Assembly: GCF_027490375.1 (NCBI RefSeq)
Contig: NZ_JAIXYH010000064.1
Location: 1 to 57,403, forward strand
Source: Flavobacterium sp.
GTDB taxonomy: Bacteria; Bacteroidota; Bacteroidia; Flavobacteriales; Flavobacteriaceae
DNA: 57,403 nucleotides
Direction of reading: 5' to 3'
Shown: positions 1 to 9,125 of the stretch, one piece after another
Layout of the letters: the number at the start of each line of letters is the position of its first letter
Numbering within the stretch: position 1 is the first letter of the stretch
Position numbers and translations under genes: made by a program
The notes under the pieces: model-generated
Database searches by the model: none
What the model was told of the DNA's origin: nothing
The model's input: only the letters and a program-made list of their open reading frames with translations

Positions 1-61
1 GCTCAGGCGTTGAGGGACCACAATGTTTCACTAAGTGTTTCACAATGGGACACAATGTTTT

Positions 62-268
62 TCCTTCGACAAGCTCACGTACCAGCTTTTATAGCGCAAA
101 GAAAACACCGAATTTCACAGATTATCACGAAATATAGAACTGTTGAGGAAAACATAGAACGTGTCAAGCCACCAAAAAATCGCACCAGCCTTCGTCAGGC
201 TCAGGCAACGACGATTCGTGGGTTCGAGCGGTAAAACGATACGTAAAGTGGTGAACGTCACGAAGTCT
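62..268. repeat. Intergenic repeat block, copy 1
   Basis: This block matches 577-778 along its length at an offset of about 511-514. Shared landmarks are CTTCGACAAG near the start, TGTTGAGGAAAACA at 141 (654 in copy 2), a CCTTCGNCAGGCT stretch, and GTGGGTTC followed by AAAACGATACGTAAA at 218 (729 in copy 2). No protein-like reading frame is conserved between copies, so it looks like a non-coding repeat. Confidence 0.75.
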
Positions 269-448
269 TAATACTTAATACTCTAATCTTAATACCTACT
301 CAAAAATATGCGGAAAACCCGTAATGGTATGTCGATTTTTTTTCAAAACTTCGCCTCGATGGGGGCGGGCGGGATGGGGAGCGATTCCCACGTACGAAAT
401 TCCCAGAAATAAATTTTACGGAAAAACCGTATTTTTCAAAGATTTTGA

Positions 449-504
449 GATTGAAAGATTGAAAGATTGAAAGATTGAAAGATTGAAAGATTGAAAGATT
501 GAAA
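449..504. repeat. GATTGAAA tandem array, 7 copies
   Basis: Seven perfect 8-nt units of GATTGAAA run without interruption, preceded by AAAGATTTTGA and followed by a short A-run. Shorter arrays of the same unit in the same context occur near 44884-44907 and 45161-45195. Confidence 0.9.
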
Positions 505-576
505 AAAGGAGCTATTTCCCCTTTGCGACCATTGCGTAGATCTTTGCGAACTTTGCGGTTAGCGTTCGATTGGGCG

Positions 577-778
577 ACTTCGACAAGATCAAGCACTAGC
601 TTTTAATCGCACAGAAAACGCAGAAATGCACAGAATTTGGTGGAAAATTTAGCTGTTGAGGAAAACACAGAACGCGTCGATACTTATAATTCGGACCGGC
701 CTTCGACAGGCTTAGGCACCCACAATACGTGGGTTCAGTAGGGCAAAACGATACGTAAAATGGTAAACGTCGCGATCC
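577..778. repeat. Intergenic repeat block, copy 2
   Basis: Second copy of the 62-268 block, in direct orientation. It is followed at once by the palindrome CCCGATAGCTATCGGG. Its 3' part (GTGGGTTC ... AACGATACGTAAA ... GGTGAACGTC-like) recurs at 851-890 and at about 45328-45373. Confidence 0.75.
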
Positions 779-792
779 CGATAGCTATCGGG
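777..792. repeat. Palindrome CCCGATAGCTATCGGG
   Basis: Perfect 16-nt palindrome. Related copies occur at 43353-43364 (core only), 45376-45393 (perfect, 18 nt) and 45411-45428 (one central mismatch). I recall this as a common intergenic motif in flavobacterial genomes; its role is not known to me. Confidence 0.85.
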
Positions 793-1038
793 TCTATCTT
801 CTAACTTCTAGCTTCTAAAAAAGCCTTCGATACGATCAGGCATCAGCGATACGTGGGTTCAGGCGGGCAAAACGATACGTAAGGTGGTGAATTAATAGAT
901 GCTAATCGCTAACTGAACTAGTTTTCAGAACGCATGAAAAAGTTTCAAAAAGGTGCGGACAATCTTCCGCACAATCGTTCCAAAAAATTAAAAATTTGTC
1001 TAAGTAAAACTGCTTTGAAAATTCGACTGCAAATCTAT

Positions 1039-1066
1039 TTTGCTTAAAATGCAAAGCGTATCTTTG
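1039..1066 (+). promoter_or_regulatory. Promoter of ychF
   Basis: TTTG at 1039-1042 and TATCTTTG at 1059-1066 with a 16-nt spacer fit the Bacteroidota TTTG/TAnnTTTG promoter. Transcription would start about 18 nt before the ATG at 1090. Confidence 0.7.
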
Positions 1067-1089
1067 CCCGATTTTAAAAAACACACGCC

Positions 1090-2184
1090 ATGAAAGCCGG
1101 AATCGTAGGATTACCCAATGTTGGAAAGTCAACTTTATTTAACTGTTTATCGAATGCGAAAGCACAAAGTGCAAACTTTCCGTTTTGTACGATCGAACCC
1201 AATGTGGGAGTCGTAAACGTTCCGGACCCTAGAATTAACAAACTTGAAGAATTGGTGAAGCCCGAACGTGTGGTTATGGCAACAGTCGACATTGTTGACA
1301 TTGCAGGATTGGTAAAAGGCGCGAGTAAAGGCGAAGGTCTTGGAAATCAGTTTCTTGGAAACATTCGCGAATGTAATGCCATCATTCACGTATTGCGCTG
1401 TTTTGACAACGATAATATTGTTCACGTGGACGGAAATGTAAATCCGATTCGCGACAAAGAAACGATCGATATTGAGTTACAGCTGAAAGATTTAGAAACT
1501 GTTGAAAAGCGTTTGGAAAAGGTAAAACGCGCGGCTAAAACTGGAAATAAAGAAGCACAAGTTGAGGAAGCTTTGCTAAATCGCATTCGCGAAACACTAT
1601 TGCAAGGAAAATCGGCACGTACAGTTTCAGCGAACAACGACGACGAAGCTAAACTTTTAGAAGATTTTCAATTAATTACCACCAAACCGGTGTTGTACGT
1701 TTGTAACGTTGATGAAGGTTCAGCGGTTTCGGGTAACAAATATGTGGAGCAAGTTCGCGAGTTGGTTAAGGAAGAAAATGCCGAAGTTATTGTACTTGCG
1801 GTTGCTACAGAAGCCGACATTACTGAATTAGAGACCTACGAAGAACGTCAGATGTTTTTAGAGGATTTGGGTCTGAGTGAGCCTGGCTCGTCGGTATTGA
1901 TTCGTGCAGCATACAAATTACTAAAACAACAAACCTATTTTACAGCTGGCGTTAAAGAAGTACGTGCCTGGACTATAAACATTGGCGCTACAGCGCCACA
2001 GGCCGCTGGCGTGATACACTCCGACTTTGAAAAAGGATTCATTCGCGCCGAAGTAATTGCGTTCGACGATTATGTAACCTACGGCTCGGAAGCGAAGGTA
2101 AAAGAAGCAGGTAAATTACGTGTTGAAGGAAAAGAATACATTGTTAAAGACGGCGATGTGATGCACTTCCGATTTAACGTGTAA
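1090..2184 (+). CDS. ychF: Redox-regulated ATPase YchF
   Basis: Obg-family P-loop protein that prefers ATP over GTP and associates with ribosomes; in other bacteria it affects the oxidative stress response. The G1 loop GLPNVGKST is at residues 7-15 and the switch II motif DIAG at 70-73. The family's altered G4 motif, NVDE, is at 206-209 in place of NKxD, which is the mark of YchF. A coiled-coil insertion spans roughly 125-165 and a TGS domain forms the C-terminus from about 280. Length of 364 residues is normal. The start is fixed by the GLPNVGKST motif close behind it and by the promoter 24 nt upstream. Confidence 0.97.
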   Translation: MKAGIVGLPNVGKSTLFNCLSNAKAQSANFPFCTIEPNVGVVNVPDPRINKLEELVKPERVVMATVDIVDIAGLVKGASKGEGLGNQFLGNIRECNAIIHVLRCFDNDNIVHVDGNVNPIRDKETIDIELQLKDLETVEKRLEKVKRAAKTGNKEAQVEEALLNRIRETLLQGKSARTVSANNDDEAKLLEDFQLITTKPVLYVCNVDEGSAVSGNKYVEQVRELVKEENAEVIVLAVATEADITELETYEERQMFLEDLGLSEPGSSVLIRAAYKLLKQQTYFTAGVKEVRAWTINIGATAPQAAGVIHSDFEKGFIRAEVIAFDDYVTYGSEAKVKEAGKLRVEGKEYIVKDGDVMHFRFNV

Positions 2185-2216
2185 CTATTCGGCAAGATTT
2201 TTGCCACTATTTCGGC

Positions 2217-3185
2217 ATGAAAAATCTTTTTTATTTCCTTTTGCTGACTACAGCATTAAGTTTTGGACAAAGCGCCGACAGTTTATATGCAGAAGTCGAC
2301 AGCCGTGTTGCCAATTATCCCAAATCGTTTTCATCGGTTAAAGCTTTCGCTGAGCGGATTCAAAGCGATTATAAGATTCCAGAACTTCAAGCACGAGCTG
2401 CGTTTACATGGATTTCTAAAAATGTTGTCTACGATTTAAACTTGATGCGAACAGTAAAGCAAAAAGCTCCGGCTAGCTTTTCTTTTCGTACGGAAGCCGA
2501 GAAATTACAAAAGCAACGCGAACGAATCACCGCCGATGCCGTTCAAACATTAAAATCAAAAAAAGCGGTATGCCAAGGCTATAGCAGTTTGTTTTATGAG
2601 GTTTGTGATCAGTTGGGCATACCCGTGAAAATGATACCCGGCGCTTCGAAATCGATGTTAACTCATATTGGAAAACTTCCCGAAGACGAAGATCATGTTT
2701 GGAACAAGATTTATATAAACGATAAGTGGGAATTGGTTGACGTAACTTGGGCAGCAGGGATTATAACCGGGGAAAAACCAAAGTTTGAGTTTCGCTTTAA
2801 TCCGGCGTATTTTTGTACTCCAGCAGAATTGTTTGCCTACACGCATTTTGCTGCTGCGCAAGCAGATCGAGATACCGAGCTCACAGCCCAAGAATTTGCT
2901 GATTTGCCTTTATACTACGGTTCCTACTTACTGGCAAATTTTGATTTAGAAACACCATCGACAGCTTTTTTAAAACCGCGAAGCAAAGACACCACGCTCC
3001 GACTCAATTTCCTTCCCGAAAATGCAAAAGTGGGCTTACGCTACTCGATGGGCAACGAATTTATTCCGCTTGAACTCACCTACTCCGACGATTACGCAAC
3101 CACAACCCTACCGCAAACACCAACGGGCGGCTATGCTACTTTATATGTTAACGGCCGATCGGTAGTAAGTTGGCGGATTAAATAG
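2217..3185 (+). CDS. Secreted transglutaminase-like superfamily protein
   Basis: 322 residues with a cleavable signal peptide (hydrophobic 4-17, cut after SFGQ). A transglutaminase/cysteine-protease-like core follows, with Cys119 in AVCQGYSSLF, His160 in EDHVWNKI and Asp175 in LVDVTW forming the expected triad. The last 100 residues or so look like a beta-rich accessory domain. Family members act as peptidases or transglutaminases in the periplasm or outside the cell; the substrate cannot be told from sequence. It lies 32 nt after ychF and could be co-transcribed. It resembles the kyphoscoliosis-peptidase-like secreted proteins common in Bacteroidota. Confidence 0.85.
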   Translation: MKNLFYFLLLTTALSFGQSADSLYAEVDSRVANYPKSFSSVKAFAERIQSDYKIPELQARAAFTWISKNVVYDLNLMRTVKQKAPASFSFRTEAEKLQKQRERITADAVQTLKSKKAVCQGYSSLFYEVCDQLGIPVKMIPGASKSMLTHIGKLPEDEDHVWNKIYINDKWELVDVTWAAGIITGEKPKFEFRFNPAYFCTPAELFAYTHFAAAQADRDTELTAQEFADLPLYYGSYLLANFDLETPSTAFLKPRSKDTTLRLNFLPENAKVGLRYSMGNEFIPLELTYSDDYATTTLPQTPTGGYATLYVNGRSVVSWRIK

Positions 3186-3298
3186 ATTATCTGCGAATTT
3201 TATACCCTTTTCATGAATGGGAAATCGGCGATTGGATGGAAAGTTAATAGATAATAAACACTAAACCTTTTTTCAAAATTTTTTTGTCTTTGCACTCA

Positions 3299-3490
3299 CT
3301 TCCGCAGCACGGATTGCAGCAGAAAGACTTAACGAAAACGGCTACAAAACAACACCGAAAGCGGCGACCAACGGAAGCCCGTTTTCGGTGATTTGTTTTG
3401 AGACGGAGGCGGAAAAGGCTTGTCGCGGAAAGCCGGGTGCCGGCGCTGCTAAACTCATTTCAATGACGCACGAACGTCGCCGGCAGCTGC
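3299..3490. repeat. REP-like intergenic element, copy 1
   Basis: Carries the recurring strings GGATTGCAGCAGAAAG, CGCGGAAAGCCGGGTGCCG and GGCAGCTGCCC, which reappear at 19944-20300. An internal hairpin is formed by CACCGAAA (3353-3360) and TTTCGGTG (3383-3390) with flanking AAAACAA/TTGTTTT extending the stem. Confidence 0.7.
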
Positions 3491-3506
3491 CCAAAAAACC
3501 TCCATT

Positions 3507-3725
3507 AACCTGAACTCGATTTAAAAATTAAAGTCAGAAAATATTTAAATGCTTGAATACGAGGCGCACGTTATTTGGGATACTGTAGTATCGCAAATAA
3601 ATGCAACGAAGTAAGCGACCGTTTAAATATTTAGCGACCGCGATTCACACTGATTTTATACTGGTCAAAATCTAAATAAATTATGAAACCGCGATCTGAC
3701 AAAGATTTTTAATCGAGCTCAGGTT
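3507..3725. repeat. Terminal-inverted-repeat (MITE-like) element A
   Basis: The left end AACCTGAACTCGATT and the inverted right end ATCGAGCTCAGGTT form imperfect inverted repeats of about 30 bp; both arms continue into an A-rich tract and GTCAGA. The interior shares a 20-nt identical string with element B at 20007-20223, in inverse orientation, plus several shorter matches in order. The element has no coding capacity. Confidence 0.8.
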
Positions 3726-3818
3726 ATTTCTGTCAATATCGTTATTAATAACTTCTGAATTTTGAGATAAAATTTAGCAAGGCTTTCTAGTATATTAGCT
3801 ATCTATCAGAAGTAACAC

Positions 3819-5669
3819 ATGTCAGAATCTACGCTTTATAACGAAGACAATATACGCTCGCTCGATTGGAAGGAACACATTCGAATGCGTCCGGGGATGT
3901 ATATTGGAAAATTAGGCGACGGTTCCTCGCCCGACGATGGGATTTACATCTTACTTAAAGAGGTGATCGACAACTGTATAGACGAGTTTGTGATGGGCGC
4001 CGGAAAAACCATTGAGGTAACGGTGCGCGACAAACAGGTAACCGTGCGTGATTACGGTCGCGGTATACCTCTCGGAAAGGTTGTCGACGTGGTTTCGAAG
4101 ATGAATACCGGCGGTAAGTACGACTCGAAAGCGTTCAAAAAATCGGTTGGTTTGAACGGTGTGGGTACCAAAGCGGTAAATGCCTTATCGAATTATTTTC
4201 GTGTAGAATCGGTTCGCGACAACCAACAAAAAGCAGCGGAATTCTCTGCCGGAAACTTGGTTTTAGAAGAAGAATTGCAAGAAACCACAAAACGCAAAGG
4301 AACCAAAGTATCGTTTGTTGCCGACGAAACCATCTTTAAAAACTACAAATACCGCCACGAATACATTGTTCGGATGTTGCGCAATTATTGCTACCTCAAC
4401 ACCGGACTCACTATTTATTTTAACGGTGAGAAATTTGTTTCGGAAAACGGACTAAAAGATCTTTTGGAAGAAGCTATTGGCGAAGAAGATCAGGTATATC
4501 CGATTATTCACTTGCAAGGCGACGATATTGAAGTGGCGGTAACGCATTCGAAAACACAGTATTCGGAAGAATATCACTCGTTTGTAAACGGACAAAACAC
4601 GACGCAAGGCGGTACGCATTTGGGTGCTTTTCGCGAAGCCATTGTAAAAACCATCAAAGAGTTTTACAACAAGAATTTTGAAGCTTCGGACATACGGAAA
4701 TCGATTGTTTCGGCCATTTCAATCAAAGTTGAAGAACCCGTTTTTGAATCGCAAACCAAAACCAAGCTCGGAAGTACGGATATTGGTCCGAATGGCCCAT
4801 CGGTTCGCAGTTTTGTGAACGATTTTATTAAAACGAAACTCGACAATTTTTTACATAAAAATCCAGAAGTTGCCGACGCCTTACTGCGCAAAATCTTGCA
4901 AGCCGAGCGCGAGCGAAAAGAATTATCTGGCATTCGAAAATTAGCCAAAGAACGCGCTAAGAAAGCTTCGTTACACAACAAAAAATTACGCGATTGTCGG
5001 GTGCATTTAACCGATACCAAAAATCCGCGTTGTTTAGAAAGTACGTTGTTTATTACCGAGGGAGATTCGGCTTCAGGTTCGATAACCAAAAGTCGCGACG
5101 TAAACACACAAGCCGTTTTTAGCTTACGCGGAAAGCCTTTAAACTCGTACGGCATGACCAAAAAGATCGTGTATGAAAACGAGGAATTTAACCTATTGCA
5201 AGCAGCGCTGGATATTGAAGAAGATTACGAAAATTTACGCTACAACAACATTGTGATTGCCACCGATGCCGACGTGGATGGTATGCACATTCGCTTGCTG
5301 TTGATAACCTTCTTTTTGCAGTTTTTTCCAGAATTAATCAAAGAAGGGCATTTGTATATCTTGCAAACACCGTTGTTTCGGGTGCGAAATAAAAAAGAAA
5401 CGATTTATTGCTATTCGGACCAAGAACGCATCGATGCCATTGAAAAGTTGAAACCAAAGCCGGAAATTACCCGATTCAAAGGATTGGGGGAAATCTCGCC
5501 AGACGAGTTCAAACATTTTATTGGGCAGGATATTCGTTTAGATCCGGTGATGTTAGATAAAGCAACGACCATCGAAACTTTATTGGAATTCTATATGGGA
5601 AAAAACACACCCGATCGACAAGAATTTATCATCAATAATTTGAAGGTTGAGTTGGATGTGGTGGAGTAG
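3819..5669 (+). CDS. parE: DNA topoisomerase IV subunit B
   Basis: ATPase subunit of the type IIA topoisomerase that unlinks daughter chromosomes. The GHKL fold is clear: EVIDN at 48-52, DYGRGIP at 78-84 and [14 protein letters not shown] at 111-124. The Toprim domain carries EGDSASG (414-420) and DADVDG (483-488), then the RFKGLGE motif near 545. At 616 residues it has the compact length of ParE rather than GyrB. Its partner parC follows, separated by an unrelated small gene. ParE versus GyrB is settled by the adjacent parC. Confidence 0.95.
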   Translation: MSESTLYNEDNIRSLDWKEHIRMRPGMYIGKLGDGSSPDDGIYILLKEVIDNCIDEFVMGAGKTIEVTVRDKQVTVRDYGRGIPLGKVVDVVSKMNTGGKYDSKAFKKSVGLNGVGTKAVNALSNYFRVESVRDNQQKAAEFSAGNLVLEEELQETTKRKGTKVSFVADETIFKNYKYRHEYIVRMLRNYCYLNTGLTIYFNGEKFVSENGLKDLLEEAIGEEDQVYPIIHLQGDDIEVAVTHSKTQYSEEYHSFVNGQNTTQGGTHLGAFREAIVKTIKEFYNKNFEASDIRKSIVSAISIKVEEPVFESQTKTKLGSTDIGPNGPSVRSFVNDFIKTKLDNFLHKNPEVADALLRKILQAERERKELSGIRKLAKERAKKASLHNKKLRDCRVHLTDTKNPRCLESTLFITEGDSASGSITKSRDVNTQAVFSLRGKPLNSYGMTKKIVYENEEFNLLQAALDIEEDYENLRYNNIVIATDADVDGMHIRLLLITFFLQFFPELIKEGHLYILQTPLFRVRNKKETIYCYSDQERIDAIEKLKPKPEITRFKGLGEISPDEFKHFIGQDIRLDPVMLDKATTIETLLEFYMGKNTPDRQEFIINNLKVELDVVE

Positions 5670-5774
5670 ATTTAGTTGCTTGAATTGTAACACAAAGTGC
5701 CACAAAGTCGACACGATGTTGCACTATGAAATTTTAAATATCCGTAAATTATAATAGAATTTGGATATAGCCAA

Positions 5775-6149
5775 ATGGAACAAGAAAACGAATTGAGCAA
5801 TATTATTCTAGATTGTGCCTATAAAGTACACTCAAAGCTAGGTCCAGGTTTATTGGAAAACGTTTACAAGAAATGTTTGGCCCATGAATTAAGTAAACGT
5901 GGATTAAATGTTGTTGTTGAAAAACCCTATCCAGTTGTTTATGATAGTATAAAAATGGAGTGCGGCTATCGAGTTGATATTATAGTTAATAATATAGTTA
6001 TAATTGAATTGAAAGTAGTGGAAGATTTTTCAAAAGAACATATCGCACAATGCTTAACATACTTACGATTGTCAAATTGTAAATTAGCACTACTCCTAAA
6101 CTTTTATAAATGTTCGCTCAAAGATGGAATAAAGAGAGTAATCCTTTAA
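5775..6149 (+). CDS. GxxExxY-family protein (PD-(D/E)XK nuclease-like)
   Basis: 124 residues. The family signature GxxExxY is at 25-31 (GLLENVY). Asp68 and the E-x-K pair at 78-80, with Gln92 in IAQCLTYL, match the PD-(D/E)XK nuclease core of the PDDEXK_3 group. The biochemical role of the family is not established. The gene sits between parE and parC, where most bacteria have nothing, and its lower GC and flanking CACAAAG/CATTGTGAAAC-type repeats suggest that it arrived separately. It has its own 105-nt upstream gap and an 84-nt gap before parC. Confidence 0.85.
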   Translation: MEQENELSNIILDCAYKVHSKLGPGLLENVYKKCLAHELSKRGLNVVVEKPYPVVYDSIKMECGYRVDIIVNNIVIIELKVVEDFSKEHIAQCLTYLRLSNCKLALLLNFYKCSLKDGIKRVIL

Positions 6150-6233
6150 TTTAAAAACTTTTACGGAATAGAACGTAAAAACATTGTGAAACATTGAGTA
6201 AACTTAGCGAAACTTTGCGCTACAAAAATAAAA

Positions 6234-8942
6234 ATGAAAGACGAAGAAGAAGAAAAAAACCTAGGATCTGAATCAAACGAATCAGCCGGAAATGAATTAG
6301 AAACCAATGAAAATACTGGTTTTGAGGATATTCGCCCAGCTGTAAGTCCTCATTTTTACGAAAACAACGAAAATCCGGAAGACACGATTACCAAAGTCAC
6401 CGGCATGTATAAAGACTGGTTCTTGGATTACGCCTCTTACGTAATTCTCGAACGCGCGGTGCCAGCCATTGAAGACGGTTTTAAGCCCGTTCAGCGCCGT
6501 ATCATGCATTCGATGAAAGAACTCGACGACGGGCGTTACAACAAAGTAGCAAACATTGTTGGACATACCATGCAATACCATCCGCATGGCGATGCAAGTA
6601 TTGGCGATGCCATCGTACAAATTGGTCAGCGTGATTTATTGATCGACATGCAAGGAAACTGGGGAAACATCCTCACCGGCGACGGCGCCGCAGCATCGCG
6701 ATACATCGAAGCGCGAATTTCAAAGCTCGGACACGAAATTCTGTACTCGCCAAAAATCACCCAATGGCAATTGTCGTACGACGGACGGAAAAACGAACCC
6801 GTTAATTTACCCGTAAAGTTCCCGTTACTGCTCGCACAAGGAGCCGAGGGTATTGCCGTAGGTCTTTCTACGAAAGTGCTTCCGCATAATTTCAACGAGT
6901 TAATCGACGCTTCGATAAAAATCCTCAAAGGAAAACCGTTTACCCTCTTCCCCGATTTTCCGACAGCGGGAATTGCCGACGTTTCCAATTACAACGACGG
7001 TATGCGCGGCGGACGTGTGCGTGTACGTGCCAAAATTAGTCAGCTCGACAAGCAAACACTGGTAATTACACAAATTCCGTTTTCCACAAATACCTCTACC
7101 TTAATCGATAGCATCCTTAAAGCCAACGAAAAAGGTAAAATCAAGGTTAAGAAAATCGAAGACAATACGGCTGCCGAAGTCGAAATTCTGATTCATCTAC
7201 CGCCGGGAGTGTCGCCAGACAAAACCATCGACGCGCTGTATGCCTTTACGGCCTGCGAAACTTCGGTTGCGCCTTTGGGCTGCGTTATTAGAGACAACAA
7301 ACCTCTTTTTGTGGGCGTTTCGGAAATGTTGCGCGTATCAACTGCGCGAACAGTCGATTTGCTGAAACGCGAACTCGAAATACAACTCGACGAACTCGAA
7401 CAAAAATGGCATTTCTCAACCTTAGAGAAAATCTTTATTCGCGAAGAAATGTACATTGATTTCAAATTGTACCAAGACCGCGAATCGCTATACCAATACA
7501 TGTATAAACGCTTCGAACCGTTTCGAAATATGTTGGTACGCGACATAAACGACGATGATTTGCAAAAACTAACGCAAATTCCGATGATTCGTATTACCCG
7601 TTTCGATTCAGACAAAGCCGACGAACTTATCGCGAAACTTGAAGCCGAAATGGAACAAGTCAAATACGATTTGGAACACATTATCGATTTCGCCATCGCG
7701 TTCTTTACCCGATTAAAAGAAAAATTCGGAAAAGGTCGCGAACGCCAAACCGAATTGCGCAATTTCGATACTATTGAAGCCACAAAAGTAGTTTTGCGAA
7801 ATACCAAATTGTATGTCAATCGCGAGGAAGGATTTATCGGCACCGGATTGAGAAAAGACGAATACGTTGGCGATTGTTCGGATATCGACGACGTAATTGT
7901 TTTCTTGCGCGACGGGAAAATGCTGGTCACTAAAGTCGACGAAAAGAAATTTGTTGGTAAAGACATCATTCACATAAGTGTGTTTGATAAAAACGACAAA
8001 CGAACGATTTATAACTTGATTTATCGCGATGGTAAATCGGGTTCTGCCTTTGTGAAACGTTTCAATGTTTCGGGCGTAACGCGCGACAAAAACTACGATT
8101 TAACGCAGGAAAAGCCCGGATCACAAGTCTTGTATTTCTCGGCAAATCCGAATGGCGAAGCCGAAGTGGTTACTGTTTTGTTACGTCAAGTGGGCAGTAT
8201 CAAAAAATTGAAGTTCGACCTCGATTTTGCAACGATTGCCATTAAAGGACGTGCTTCTAGAGGAAATACAGTAACAAAATATCCGATCAAAAAAATCGAA
8301 CTCAAAGAGAAGGGAATTTCAACCTTGCGTCCGCGTAAAATCTGGTTCGACGAATCGGTGCAACGACTAAACGTCGACGGTCGCGGTGAATTATTAGGCG
8401 AATTCCGTCCGAATGACAAAATTCTGATTATCACGCAAAGTGGAAAATTGAAGGTTATAACTCCTGAACTAACCACGCATTTTGAGGAAGATATGATTGT
8501 TTTGGAGAAATGGATTCCCAAAAAACCGATTTCAGCGATTTATTTCGACGGCGAAAAAAGTAAGTATTTTGTGAAGCGTTTCTTGGTTGAAACTGAAAAT
8601 AAAGAAGATAGTTTTATCAGTGATCATCCGAACTCGCAACTGGAGTTGGTCGCAACAGATTGGCGTCCTATGGCAGAGGTAATTTTCGCTAAAATAAAAG
8701 GCGTTCAAAAAGAACCGATTATGTTGAATTTCGAAGAATTTATTTCCGTGAAAGGATTTAAAGCGCTTGGAAATCAACTAACAACCGACAAAATTAAACA
8801 AGTAAACTTGCTTGAATCATTGCCGTACGAACCAGAGCCAGAACCCGAAGAAGAAACAAAAACTGCAGATGAAAGTTTGTTCTCAGAAGATATTAAAACC
8901 GATTTAGATGACGACGGGCAAATTATTTTACAGTTAGAGTGA
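6234..8942 (+). CDS. parC: DNA topoisomerase IV subunit A
   Basis: Breakage-reunion subunit pairing with ParE. The N-terminal 50 residues are an acidic extension. The winged-helix core starts near 58, and the active-site Arg156-Tyr157 lies in AASRYIEAR. A long coiled coil follows at roughly 385-500, and the C-terminal beta-pinwheel region runs to about 850, ending in an acidic tail rich in E and D. The length of 902 residues is longer than enterobacterial ParC but usual for Bacteroidota. No GyrA-box of standard form is evident, in keeping with ParC. Confidence 0.94.
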   Translation: MKDEEEEKNLGSESNESAGNELETNENTGFEDIRPAVSPHFYENNENPEDTITKVTGMYKDWFLDYASYVILERAVPAIEDGFKPVQRRIMHSMKELDDGRYNKVANIVGHTMQYHPHGDASIGDAIVQIGQRDLLIDMQGNWGNILTGDGAAASRYIEARISKLGHEILYSPKITQWQLSYDGRKNEPVNLPVKFPLLLAQGAEGIAVGLSTKVLPHNFNELIDASIKILKGKPFTLFPDFPTAGIADVSNYNDGMRGGRVRVRAKISQLDKQTLVITQIPFSTNTSTLIDSILKANEKGKIKVKKIEDNTAAEVEILIHLPPGVSPDKTIDALYAFTACETSVAPLGCVIRDNKPLFVGVSEMLRVSTARTVDLLKRELEIQLDELEQKWHFSTLEKIFIREEMYIDFKLYQDRESLYQYMYKRFEPFRNMLVRDINDDDLQKLTQIPMIRITRFDSDKADELIAKLEAEMEQVKYDLEHIIDFAIAFFTRLKEKFGKGRERQTELRNFDTIEATKVVLRNTKLYVNREEGFIGTGLRKDEYVGDCSDIDDVIVFLRDGKMLVTKVDEKKFVGKDIIHISVFDKNDKRTIYNLIYRDGKSGSAFVKRFNVSGVTRDKNYDLTQEKPGSQVLYFSANPNGEAEVVTVLLRQVGSIKKLKFDLDFATIAIKGRASRGNTVTKYPIKKIELKEKGISTLRPRKIWFDESVQRLNVDGRGELLGEFRPNDKILIITQSGKLKVITPELTTHFEEDMIVLEKWIPKKPISAIYFDGEKSKYFVKRFLVETENKEDSFISDHPNSQLELVATDWRPMAEVIFAKIKGVQKEPIMLNFEEFISVKGFKALGNQLTTDKIKQVNLLESLPYEPEPEPEEETKTADESLFSEDIKTDLDDDGQIILQLE

Positions 8943-8954
8943 TGTTTTTTAGTA

Positions 8955-9100
8955 GCTAGTCCCGCCTTTCGCTCTTAGTCCTCAAAAAATACGGTTTGTT
9001 CAAACGCTATCCGAGCGGCTTCTGAGGTCGCCACCCGCCTAGCGTTTCACAATACCGTATTTTTTTGCGGGCTAACCACTGCAGTCGGGGCTATGAAATA
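8955..9100. repeat. REP-like element with long hairpin between convergent genes
   Basis: An outer stem pairs AAAAAATACGGT (8984-8995) with ACCGTATTTTTT (9054-9065). An inner stem pairs AAACGCTA (9002-9009) with TAGCGTTT (9040-9047). Flanks read CCCGCCTTTCGCTC and, on the minus strand, TAGCCCCGACTGCAGTGG, both typical of the flavobacterial REP family. It lies between the convergent ends of parC and the peroxidase gene and could also end transcription from both sides. Confidence 0.75.
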
Positions 9101-9125
9101 CGTGCACAAACGTTTCGTTTCTAAC

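Larger units (their letters stand above)
1..1089. other. Non-coding, repeat-filled region upstream of ychF
   Basis: I see no credible gene here. The short open frames have no family resemblance and run through repeats. The region holds a duplicated block of about 205 bp (62-268 and 577-778), a GATTGAAA array (449-504), a CTTTGCG-rich stretch (517-562), a perfect 16-nt palindrome (777-792) and a third partial copy of the block (822-890). The ychF promoter lies at its right end. Confidence 0.8.
3186..3818. other. Non-coding gap with REP-like hairpin and inverted-repeat element
   Basis: No gene seen. The left part (about 3299-3490) is a REP-like element; the middle (3507-3725) is a terminal-inverted-repeat element. 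The last 90 bp before parE are AT-rich and presumably hold its promoter, but I see no exact TAnnTTTG box. Confidence 0.8.

Noticed and set aside
10..596. Two small ORFs at the left end
   Set aside because: They run through repeat blocks and the GATTGAAA array, with low-complexity translations and no family match.
7193..7969. Long antisense ORF within parC
   Set aside because: Ser-rich translation expected from the reverse strand of a codon-biased gene; no start signal.
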